Origin: Deltaproteobacteria bacterium
GTDB lineage: Bacteria; Myxococcota_A; UBA9042
Direction: 5' to 3'
Assembly (NCBI GenBank): GCA_016875335.1
Contig: VGRO01000004.1
Span: forward strand, 1 to 32,157
Length of the DNA: 32,157 nt
Part shown: piece by piece, positions 6,072 to 12,502 of the stretch
Layout of the letters: every line of letters begins with the position of its first letter
How positions within the stretch are numbered: position 1 is the stretch's first letter
Made by a program: the position numbers and the translations under genes
Notes under the pieces: generated by a model
Seen by the model: the letters and a program-made list of their open reading frames with translations, nothing else
Databases searched by the model: none
What the model was told of the DNA's origin: nothing

Positions 6072-7445
6072 TTAGAGGAGGTTGGCTGCCAGTTCGGCCA
6101 GCGGGCTGCGCTCGCCCTTGCTCAGCGTGATGTGCGCGGCGATCGGCTGGTCCTTGAAGCGCTCGACCACGTAGGTCAGGCCGTTGTTCAGGCTGTCGAG
6201 GTACGGCTGGTCGATCTGGTAGGGGTCGCCGGTCAGGATGATCTTGGTGCCGTGGCCGACGCGGGTGAGCACGGTCTTGATTTCGTGCGGTCCGAGGTTC
6301 TGGGCCTCGTCGACGATCATGTACACGCCGGGCAGGCTGCGGCCGCGGATGTAGGTCAACGGTTCGACTTCGAGGATGCCGGCGTTGTCCAGTTCTTCGT
6401 AGCTCCACACCTTGCCGCCGCCGCGCGCGCTCGCCTTGCCGTCGGCCTTGCCAGCAGGTTCGCGGTCCGCGGCTTTTTCGCCAAACTGCGCCGAGACCAA
6501 GAAGTCGATGTTGTCGTGGATCGGCTGCATCCACGGGTTGAGCTTGTCTTCGATGTCGCCGGGCAGGAAGCCGATGTCGCGGCCGAAGGGAAAGATCGGT
6601 CGGCTTACCAATAGCTTGCGGTAGACCTCGCGGTCGGTCACCGACTGCAGCCCCGCGGCCAGCGCCAGCAGCGTCTTGCCGGTGCCGGCCTTGCCGACCA
6701 GCGTGCACAGTTGGATGTCGTCGCGCATCAGCATGTCCAGGGCAAACATCTGCTCGCGGTTCTTGGGCTGGACCCCCCAGACGTTCTGCCTGGCGCCGCG
6801 CAGGTGCTCCAACCGGCTGTTGTGGACGCGGGCGAACGCCATCTTGCCGTGGTTGGTGTCGGCGCGCACCGCCAGGTACTGATTGGGCCAGAGCTTTTCG
6901 CGCAGGTCGCCGAGCTCGCCGAGATCGATGCCACCCTCGGCGTACAGCGTGTCGATGACGCCGACCGGCACCGCAATCTCGCCCGTGCCGGTGTACAGTT
7001 CGGTCAGGTCCATTTCCTGACGGTCGTAGTCCTCGGCGTGCAGGCCCAGCGCGTCGGCGCGAATGCGCAGGTTGGTGTCCTTGGTCACGAACACCACCGG
7101 CCGGTGCGGTTCCTCCTTGTGCAGGAACAGCGCCGCCGACAGGATGGCGTCGTCCATGGTGTGGCCGACAGAGAAGTGGCCGGGCATGTCGGCGCGCGCC
7201 ATCACCACGCGCAGGATGCCGCCGGCCGCCAACGGGACGCCCTCGCGCAGGTTGCCGAGCGCGCGGTAGTCGTCGAGCTCGCGGGCGATGCGGCGGGCGT
7301 TGCGGCCGAGTTCGGACTGGTCGCGCTTGAAGGTGTCCATCTCTTCGATGACGTAGATGGGCACGTTGACGACATTGTCGGCGAAACTGAGCAGACAATT
7401 GGCGTCGTGCAGCAGCACGTTGGTGTCGAGCACGAAGTTCTTCAC
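6072..7445 (-). CDS. PIN-PhoH ATPase (PhoH2/YlaK type)
   Basis: A 457-residue two-domain protein. Residues 1-140 form a PIN RNase domain, starting with Leu-Asp-Thr-Asn-Val and with further acidic residues (Glu34-35, Asp98-99, Asp123). The rest is a PhoH ATPase with Walker A Gly-Lys-Ala-Gly-Thr-Gly-Lys-Thr (251-258), Walker B Ile-Val-Asp-Glu-Ala-Gln (377-382) and the helicase-like Leu-Thr-Gly-Asp-Pro-Tyr-Gln. PIN-PhoH proteins are reported to be ATP-dependent RNA-unwinding ribonucleases. Residues 321-346 are a low-complexity Gly/Ala/Lys insertion. The start is GTG 7445, placing the PIN motif at residue 5, with AGGGAG upstream. A promoter is visible at 7503-7531. Confidence 0.9.
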   Translation of the reverse strand: MKNFVLDTNVLLHDANCLLSFADNVVNVPIYVIEEMDTFKRDQSELGRNARRIARELDDYRALGNLREGVPLAAGGILRVVMARADMPGHFSVGHTMDDAILSAALFLHKEEPHRPVVFVTKDTNLRIRADALGLHAEDYDRQEMDLTELYTGTGEIAVPVGVIDTLYAEGGIDLGELGDLREKLWPNQYLAVRADTNHGKMAFARVHNSRLEHLRGARQNVWGVQPKNREQMFALDMLMRDDIQLCTLVGKAGTGKTLLALAAGLQSVTDREVYRKLLVSRPIFPFGRDIGFLPGDIEDKLNPWMQPIHDNIDFLVSAQFGEKAADREPAGKADGKASARGGGKVWSYEELDNAGILEVEPLTYIRGRSLPGVYMIVDEAQNLGPHEIKTVLTRVGHGTKIILTGDPYQIDQPYLDSLNNGLTYVVERFKDQPIAAHITLSKGERSPLAELAANLL

Positions 7446-7502
7446 GGGCGCTCCCTGGCGTGGTTGGTGTGCGCGGCGAGCGATGGCGCCGGCCCAGGGC
7501 GC

Positions 7503-7531
7503 ACCCTACGCGGGTCGCGATCGACGGTCAA
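7503..7531 (-). promoter_or_regulatory. Putative promoter of the PIN-PhoH gene
   Basis: Minus strand: -35 TTGACC (7531-7526), 17-bp spacer, -10 TAGGGT (7508-7503). The expected start is about 50 bases before the GTG at 7445. The -35 hexamer matches consensus at five of six positions. Confidence 0.5.
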
Positions 7532-7556
7532 ACGCCGCAGCGCCGACAAGGTCCGG

Positions 7557-8462
7557 CTATTTCTTGTCGCCGAGGTCCAGGCTGGAACTGCGCGCAAGCT
7601 GCGACAACACCGCGCAGGCCTCAATGACGCGCAGGCCCGAGCGTGCGATGACCTCTTCGAGCGGCAAGGTGCCGTCGAGGTGGCGCACGATAGCGGCGAC
7701 CTTGTCGATCTTGAAGTAGCCGGTCGGCATCGCGGTCTCGCCTTCCTTGAGGCGGGCAGTGCGCGTCCACGGCCCGAGCACGGTCTGGTAGTACTCGATG
7801 AGCCGGGCTTCGTTGTGGGTCAGGAACTGCTCGATTTGCGGCGTGATCGGCGCTATGGCCAGCAGGCGCTCGAGCGAGATGAGCGCGCCTTCGCGATCTC
7901 CAATCTCGAAAAGGCAGCCGATGTCCTCGTAGAGCACCTGCGCGACGTACTCCGCGATGACCGACTGCCGGAGGCGAATCTTGCGCTTGATTTCAGGACC
8001 CGACAGCACGATGGTCTCGGCGGTCGCGAACTGCTGCGGCTGGGCGACCTTGGTCACCACGGTCTCGGGCACCAGCTCTTTTTCGCCGACCAGCGTCTCG
8101 GCGTCGGTCACTTCCTCGGCGCTGAGTTCGATGGCCTCGGCCGATTCGTCCATCGGCGGCAGCTCGTCGCTCGGGGCCGGCGCCGCTTCGTCGTGCAGCC
8201 CATGGCTCGCGGCTTCTTCAGCCGGCGGGGCGACGACGAAGTTCTCCTCGGTGCGGCTTTCGCGCGCCTGCACCGTGGCTTGGGCGCGCTCGGGGTCGCG
8301 GATCCAGCGCTGCAACTGCTCCAGCGCCCGCAGCAGTTCGGCGGCCCGGTCGTCCAACGGCAGCCCGAGCACGGCCAGGTGGCGGGCGCGCGCCCAGTCG
8401 GCGCTTTCGGCGGCCGCCAACGGGTCGTGGGGAACGTCGGGCTCGATGGCGAAAGTCGTCAC
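7557..8462 (-). CDS. Hypothetical protein with acidic linker and winged-helix-like C-terminus
   Basis: A 301-residue cytoplasmic protein without a recognised domain name. Residues 1-70 look helical. Residues 70-150 are acidic and rich in Glu, Ala and Pro. Residues 155-230 form helices with a TPR-like unit (Gly-Asp-Arg-Glu-Gly-Ala-Leu-Ile-Ser-Leu-Glu). The end (Asp-Gly-Thr-Leu-Pro-Leu-Glu-Glu-Val-Ile onward) resembles the short helix-turn-helix tail often found behind DUF4388/PATAN and response-regulator proteins of Myxococcota. That resemblance is weak. The frame is open to a GTG at 8531, but residues encoded between 8531 and 8462 are Arg-rich and look untranslated, so I choose GTG 8462. A good promoter lies at 8637-8665. 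Confidence 0.7.
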   Translation of the reverse strand: MTTFAIEPDVPHDPLAAAESADWARARHLAVLGLPLDDRAAELLRALEQLQRWIRDPERAQATVQARESRTEENFVVAPPAEEAASHGLHDEAAPAPSDELPPMDESAEAIELSAEEVTDAETLVGEKELVPETVVTKVAQPQQFATAETIVLSGPEIKRKIRLRQSVIAEYVAQVLYEDIGCLFEIGDREGALISLERLLAIAPITPQIEQFLTHNEARLIEYYQTVLGPWTRTARLKEGETAMPTGYFKIDKVAAIVRHLDGTLPLEEVIARSGLRVIEACAVLSQLARSSSLDLGDKK

Positions 8463-8636
8463 GGGCAGCCGAAGGTGCGTCGAAGTCGCGGGCCGGAGGC
8501 GATGGGCCCGAGCGCTACAGGCGGACACCACGCCCGCGGAGCGCTCCGCGACCCTGGCCAGCTACCGCGCGCGCGCCGCCGCCAAAATCGCCTTTCGTCG
8601 CGCAACCAAAGGTGGACCCGTAGGGCGCGCGGGGCG

Positions 8637-8665
8637 ATGATACGCCAACGGTGCCGCCTTGCCAA
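8637..8665 (-). promoter_or_regulatory. Putative strong promoter for the gene at 7557-8462
   Basis: Minus strand: -35 TTGGCA (8665-8660), 17-bp spacer, -10 TATCAT (8642-8637). Both hexamers match the primary-sigma consensus at five of six positions, the best pair in the window. The leader would be about 165 bases to GTG 8462, or about 100 to GTG 8531. Confidence 0.6.
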
Positions 8666-8693
8666 ACCGCGCGGCCCGGTGTGGAACGGACCC

Positions 8694-9665
8694 GTGACCG
8701 AATCGACAAGCATCGGAAAGAACAAGCCAATCATCGACACACGCAGCCGTCTTGCCGGCTCACTCGGCGATATCCTGGCGGCGCTTTGCGGCGAGGCCGC
8801 GGACGTGGTGTGGCGGCAGGTGGCGGACGGTGCAGCGTACGTCGATGGCCGCCGGGTGCGCGATCCCGCGCTGTGGGTGGGCGCGGGCCAGCGGGTGGCG
8901 CTGTGGCCTGCGGCCGACCCGCGGCGCGCCGCCGTGGACCAAGGGCAACTGCGGGTGGTGTGGCGCGACGACAGGGTATTGGTCGCCCACAAGCCGGCGG
9001 GGCTGCCGACCCAACCGCCACCGCGCGGCGGCGATGCGTTGAGCCTGCGGGTGCGCGCCCTGCTGGGTCCGGAGGTTTATCTCGGCGAACTCCATCGCCT
9101 TGATCGCGACGCTTCGGGCCTGGTCGCTTATGCGCTCGACCCCCAGGCCGCCCGGCACCTGGCCAGCCAGTTCGCCGCCCACCGCGCCCGCCGCCGCTAC
9201 CTGGCGTGTGTGCGCAGCCGCGTGGCGGTGCCCGACCAGGTCGTGGACGAACCGGTGGCCGAGGTTGCGCCCGGCCGGATGACCACCCACGCGACCGGCG
9301 CACCGGCCCGCACCCGCGTGCGCTGCCTGGCTTTCGACGCCGACCGGGCCCTGGCGCTGGTCGACCTGCAATTGCACACCGGCCGCAGCCACCAGATCCG
9401 CGTGCACCTGGCGTGGGCGGTAGGCCCCATCGCCGGCGACCGGCTGTACGGCGACCTGAGCGATTTGCCGTCGGCCTCCGCGGGGCTGCCGCGCATCGCG
9501 TTGCACGGCGGGCACTTGCAGTTGCAGCACCCCAATGGCCAGACGCTGCAGTGGACGGTGCCCCCGCCGGACGACTTCTGGCCCGAACCGGCGCTGGCGG
9601 CGTTGCTGCCGGTGAATTGGCCTACATCCGGCGATAGACGCCCACGACCGCCCCCACCAGCGTAA
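8694..9665 (+). CDS. RluA-family 23S rRNA/tRNA pseudouridine synthase
   Basis: A 323-residue protein with the RluA/RluD catalytic motif His-Arg-Leu-Asp-Arg-Asp-Ala-Ser-Gly; the second Asp of that motif is normally the catalytic one. It also has the upstream Val-Ala-His-Lys-Pro-Ala-Gly-Leu strand and the downstream Thr-Gly-Arg-Ser-His-Gln-Ile-Arg-Val-His motif. The N-terminal ~70 residues look like a degenerate S4 RNA-binding domain. The enzyme isomerises uridine to pseudouridine in structured RNA; the exact site cannot be assigned. The start is uncertain: GTG 8694 is chosen, with GTG 8679 possible. ATG 8637 is unlikely because it lies inside the opposing promoter. The 3' end overlaps the lexA coding region by 44 bp. 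Confidence 0.88.
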   Translation: MTESTSIGKNKPIIDTRSRLAGSLGDILAALCGEAADVVWRQVADGAAYVDGRRVRDPALWVGAGQRVALWPAADPRRAAVDQGQLRVVWRDDRVLVAHKPAGLPTQPPPRGGDALSLRVRALLGPEVYLGELHRLDRDASGLVAYALDPQAARHLASQFAAHRARRRYLACVRSRVAVPDQVVDEPVAEVAPGRMTTHATGAPARTRVRCLAFDADRALALVDLQLHTGRSHQIRVHLAWAVGPIAGDRLYGDLSDLPSASAGLPRIALHGGHLQLQHPNGQTLQWTVPPPDDFWPEPALAALLPVNWPTSGDRRPRPPPPA

Positions 9666-10515
9666 AGGCCGTGAGGTCGCCGCGCCGCACGTAGATCGGC
9701 GACATCGTGCGATTTTCTGGTTGCAGGCGCACGCGGTCGCCTTCGATGAAGTAGCGTTTGACCGTGGCTTCGCCGTCGAGCATCGCCACCACGATCTCAC
9801 CATTGCGCGCTTGGTCGCGTTTGCGCACGAAAAGGTAGTCGCCGGGCAGGATGCCGGCGTCGATCATCGACTCGCCGACCACGCGCAGCGCGAACACCTC
9901 GCCCGGGCCGCCCAACAGGAACTGGTCGACCACCAACGTCTCTTCGGCGTCTTCGACGGCGAGCAGCGGTTGGCCCGCCGCCACCCGACCCAACACCGGC
10001 ACGACCGCGCTGTGCTGCGCGCGCAGATCGGCGCGATCGCGCAAGCTGGCCTCACCCCGCCGCAGCAACCGATCCCCCGTGCCAAGCCGATCGCCCGCCC
10101 CCAACCGATCACCCGCGGGTGGCCGGCGCAGCGGCACGACGTTCGGCGGCAAGGGCGGCCCACCGAACTCGGGCTCAGCGAAACGTTCGATGGTGCGCTC
10201 GACCTCGTCGCCTTGCCACGCGGGTCCATCGCCCTGCCACGCGCGGTCGGCGGGTTGCTTGACCACGGTCAGGCTGCGCGACAGGTGGCCGGACCGCTGC
10301 AGGTAGCCCTTGCGCTCCAAGGCCCGCAGGTGGTCCGACACGCCGTTGGTCGAGCGGATGCCGAACTGCTCGCCGATCTCGCGCATCGACGGCGGATAGC
10401 CGCGGTCCGCGGAAAACTGCTGCACGAACCGCAAGATGTCGAGCTGCCGTTCGGTCAGGTCGGCAAGGTCGGCCGCTGGGCCGGGTGGCGAGAGGGGCGG
10501 GCGGGCGGTGGCCAT
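9622..10515 (-). CDS. lexA: LexA SOS repressor with extended linker
   Basis: A 297-residue LexA, against about 200 in E. coli. The winged-helix DNA-binding domain is at residues 20-75 (Leu-Thr-Glu-Arg-Gln start; Pro-Pro-Ser-Met-Arg-Glu-Ile recognition region). The S24 peptidase domain begins near 170, with the Ala180-Gly181 cleavage bond, catalytic Ser216 (Gly-Glu-Ser-Met) and Lys253 (Val-Lys-Arg). All parts needed for RecA-stimulated self-cleavage are present. Residues 76-170 are an extra Pro/Gly/Arg-rich linker containing Gly-Asp-Arg-Leu repeats. The ATG at 10515 has GGAG four bases upstream. A LexA box (10546-10557) between promoter and start indicates autorepression. The last 44 bp overlap the convergent pseudouridine synthase gene. 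Confidence 0.94.
   Translation of the reverse strand: MATARPPLSPPGPAADLADLTERQLDILRFVQQFSADRGYPPSMREIGEQFGIRSTNGVSDHLRALERKGYLQRSGHLSRSLTVVKQPADRAWQGDGPAWQGDEVERTIERFAEPEFGGPPLPPNVVPLRRPPAGDRLGAGDRLGTGDRLLRRGEASLRDRADLRAQHSAVVPVLGRVAAGQPLLAVEDAEETLVVDQFLLGGPGEVFALRVVGESMIDAGILPGDYLFVRKRDQARNGEIVVAMLDGEATVKRYFIEGDRVRLQPENRTMSPIYVRRGDLTAFTLVGAVVGVYRRM
10060..10113 (-). repeat. Three 18-bp tandem repeats in the lexA linker
   Basis: Units at 10113-10096, 10095-10078 and 10077-10060 each encode Gly-Asp-Arg-Leu plus two variable residues (Gly-Ala, Gly-Thr, Leu-Arg). Each unit contains CGATCGG or a one-base variant. They form part of the extra linker between the DNA-binding and protease domains. 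Confidence 0.8.
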
Positions 10516-10545
10516 GGCACTCCAGCGCTCCGGCGGCAGCAACCG

Positions 10546-10557
10546 GAACATCTGTTC
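10546..10557. promoter_or_regulatory. LexA (SOS) box, GAAC-N4-GTTC
   Basis: The palindrome GAACATCTGTTC has perfect GAAC/GTTC half-sites and a 4-bp centre. It lies 30 bp before the lexA start and directly after the expected -10 region, a position suited to repression. This is the core known from Bacillus and other Gram-positives, not the E. coli CTGT-N8-ACAG type. Confidence 0.8.
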
Positions 10558-10560
10558 AGT

Positions 10561-10589
10561 AGCGTGCCGCCAACCGTGGGTGGTGTCAA
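10561..10589 (-). promoter_or_regulatory. Putative lexA promoter
   Basis: Minus strand: perfect -35 TTGACA (10589-10584), 17-bp spacer, weak -10 CACGCT (10566-10561). The -35 overlaps the ecsC stop codon. The LexA box starts 3 bp downstream of the -10, at the expected transcript start. Confidence 0.5.
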
Positions 10590-11458
10590 GAAGCGCCGCG
10601 CGCGCGGATCGCCGCCAACGCCTCGGCGTAGGCCCGCCGCACCGCCGCTTCGCCAAACTGCCGCTCGATCCGGCGCAAGCGAAAGTGGTGGCGCGCGACT
10701 TCGTTGAAGTGTTCGGCAAAGGCCGCATTGAGCGCAGCGCCCGCCACTGCGCCCGCCACCGGCACCGCCTGCGCCACCGACTTCTCCGAAACCACGATCT
10801 GGAAGCGCGCCGCTACCTTGGCCAGCAACTTGCCGACCACTGCGCCGCCGCCGCGGGCCAGATCGGTCGCCGTCAGCCGCGCCGCCCCGGAAGCCGCAAC
10901 GTGGCTCGCCGCCTGGCGCAGCGCCAACGCCAACCCCAGTCGCGCCGTCCAGTACGCCGAATCCATCGCCGCCACGGCCGACGCCTGTTGCGGGTCGCCT
11001 ACGTCAATGACGTCGGGATCGGCTGGGGTCTGGCCACCCAGGCCGAGCACGGTCAGGCACTCCAAGCGCACGGCCGGGTCGGAGAGGTCGGCGCCTTCGG
11101 CCCGCGCAATGGCGGCGATCGAGCGCAGCATCACCGCGGTGGACAGCGGCAACTCGACCGCCAAGGCGCCCAGGCCAAAGAAGCCCGCAACGCCGCCGAG
11201 CGCAGCCGCCCCAGCCGCGTGCACCCCGGGACTGGCTGTAGAGGATCCGTCGAGCGAAGAGATCGCCACGTCGAGCGCCTTGTGCAGCGCCGCATCGACC
11301 GCCTTGGCCATGCCGCGCTGCGCCCGCTCGGGCAACCGCTGCAAGAGCACCTCGGCGGGCCGGCCGACCAGGTCGGCGACCTTGAGCAAAAATCTAGGAT
11401 TGTCGAGGTAGGCCGCGGCGGCTTCGATGGCGCGCAGATCGCCGTCGCCCAGCACCAC
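10586..11458 (-). CDS. EcsC family protein
   Basis: A 290-residue protein with the hallmarks of the EcsC family: a Gly/Ala-rich hydrophobic hairpin around residues 80-120, then Arg-Ser-Ile-Ala-Ala-Ile-Ala-Arg-Ala-Glu-Gly. In the C-terminal third there is Pro-Val-Ala-Gly-Ala-Val-Ala-Gly-Ala-Ala-Leu-Asn with Phe-x-x-His-Phe and His-His-Phe-Arg-Leu-Arg-Arg-Ile-Glu-Arg. EcsC is named after the third gene of the Bacillus ecs ABC-transporter operon, and its biochemical role is not known; a membrane association is likely. The start is GTG 11458 (GTG 11455 next to it). Longer frames would overlap the tail-tube gene by over 100 bp. It lies 44 bp after that gene and 70 bp before lexA, all in one direction. 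Confidence 0.82.
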   Translation of the reverse strand: MVLGDGDLRAIEAAAAYLDNPRFLLKVADLVGRPAEVLLQRLPERAQRGMAKAVDAALHKALDVAISSLDGSSTASPGVHAAGAAALGGVAGFFGLGALAVELPLSTAVMLRSIAAIARAEGADLSDPAVRLECLTVLGLGGQTPADPDVIDVGDPQQASAVAAMDSAYWTARLGLALALRQAASHVAASGAARLTATDLARGGGAVVGKLLAKVAARFQIVVSEKSVAQAVPVAGAVAGAALNAAFAEHFNEVARHHFRLRRIERQFGEAAVRRAYAEALAAIRARGAS

Positions 11459-11502
11459 CGCGGGCGGGGCCGGAGCGCGCAGGCCGGTGCTGTTTGCGAT
11501 GG

Positions 11503-12363
11503 CTAAGCCGGGACGCGCCGGATTTGGCGGACCTGCAGCTCCAGCTCTTCGACCATGGCCTCGTTGCTCATGCCGTCCAACTGGAAGCCCTTCCACGACG
11601 AGGGCCAGCACTGCGTCAACTCATAGCGGGCGACGTCGGTCTGGCCGTCGTCGTCCATCAAGATGACCGACACGTTGTGGAAGCTGAACTTGCCTTCCAT
11701 GGTGTCGCGCATCCAGTTCCACAGCGCGGCGTTGACCACCCAGCCCTTCTTGAGGGTGATGGGCGCGATCTTGGGCCGACCGGGAATCTGCCGGGCAAAC
11801 ATGTCGCCGCCGCCCTGGTATTCGATGAGCTCGGTGGTGGTGCCCAGGCCGTCGATCGCGCGGAAGGCGCCGGCCGAGATGTTGCCGATCTCGATGCGGA
11901 ACTTGAAGTTGCCGCGGTGGTCGAACGGCCGGTTGCCCGAGGCGGCCTCCTTGGGACCCGCGCCCTTGCTGCCACCGCCGCCAAACAACGACAGGATGCC
12001 GCTGACGGCCTCTTCGACCGCGGCGACCACCGTTTCGACGGCCCCGACGACGGCGTTTTCGATGTCTTTGAGATCGTTCTCCAAGTTGTTGACGGCGTCG
12101 GCGACAGCTTGGCCGGTCTTGTAGGCGTTCTCGATTTGGGCCTTGGCCTCAGCGCCAACCTTCTTGATTTCGCCCGCGGTCTTGTCGCCAATGTCCTTGA
12201 TGGTCGACTTGGCGCTGTTGACGGCCGCTGTCTTGGCTTTGACGCCCGAGGTCACGGCCTTTTCGGTCTGCTTCTTGGTGTCAGCGACCTTGGCGGTGGC
12301 GTTGCCCGCTTTGTCCTTGATCTGCTTTTTGGCTTCATTCTTGATTTGGGTTGGGCTCGCCAT
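11503..12363 (-). CDS. Orphan contractile-tail tube (gp19-like) protein fused to a Lys/Ala-rich helical domain
   Basis: A 286-residue two-part protein. Residues 147-284 match the T4-gp19-like tail-tube family (TIGR02241 type): Phe-Lys-Phe-Arg-Ile-Glu-Ile start, Leu-Ile-Glu-Tyr-Gln-Gly-Gly-Gly, Gly-Arg-Pro-Lys, Leu-Lys-Lys-Gly, Trp-Asn-Trp-Met, Val-Ile-Leu-Met-Asp, and the C-terminal Cys-Trp-Pro-Ser-Ser-Trp with Glu-Glu-Leu-Glu-Leu. Such proteins form the inner tube of contractile phages and extracellular injection systems. Residues 1-127 are unlike any tube: Lys/Ala/Asp/Glu/Thr-rich amphipathic helix resembling LEA or apolipoprotein repeats, ending in a hydrophobic Ala/Val stretch and a glycine linker (128-132). 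No sheath, baseplate, spike or AAA ATPase gene is in the window. The ATG at 12363 has AGGAGG at 12377-12372. Confidence 0.85.
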   Translation of the reverse strand: MASPTQIKNEAKKQIKDKAGNATAKVADTKKQTEKAVTSGVKAKTAAVNSAKSTIKDIGDKTAGEIKKVGAEAKAQIENAYKTGQAVADAVNNLENDLKDIENAVVGAVETVVAAVEEAVSGILSLFGGGGSKGAGPKEAASGNRPFDHRGNFKFRIEIGNISAGAFRAIDGLGTTTELIEYQGGGDMFARQIPGRPKIAPITLKKGWVVNAALWNWMRDTMEGKFSFHNVSVILMDDDGQTDVARYELTQCWPSSWKGFQLDGMSNEAMVEELELQVRQIRRVPA

Positions 12364-12407
12364 GGCACAGGCCTCCTGCGGCGCGCGCGCGGGCCGCCGA
12401 CACGCGC

Positions 12408-12436
12408 AAGGTGCCCCGACAAGACCGCAGTGTCAA
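12408..12436 (-). promoter_or_regulatory. Putative promoter of the tail-tube gene
   Basis: Minus strand: perfect -35 TTGACA (12436-12431), 17-bp spacer, weak -10 CACCTT (12413-12408). It lies in the 139-bp gap behind the STAND gene and would let the tail-tube and ecsC genes be expressed on their own. Confidence 0.35.
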
Positions 12437-12502
12437 TCGCAAACCGGCGACGGGGGGCGGCCGTGGGGTGGATTGGCCCCAGGGCCGCGGGCGGCTCGCC
12501 AT

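Noticed and set aside
8637..8693. ATG 8637 as the start of the pseudouridine synthase
   Set aside because: It lies inside the -10 of a good opposing promoter, has no ribosome site, and would add residues outside the family's N-terminus.
6711..9665. A 984-codon plus-strand open frame covering the PhoH and 7557-8462 genes
   Set aside because: Only its last third (8694-9665) matches a protein family. The rest is antisense to well-supported genes, a common effect of GC-rich third positions.
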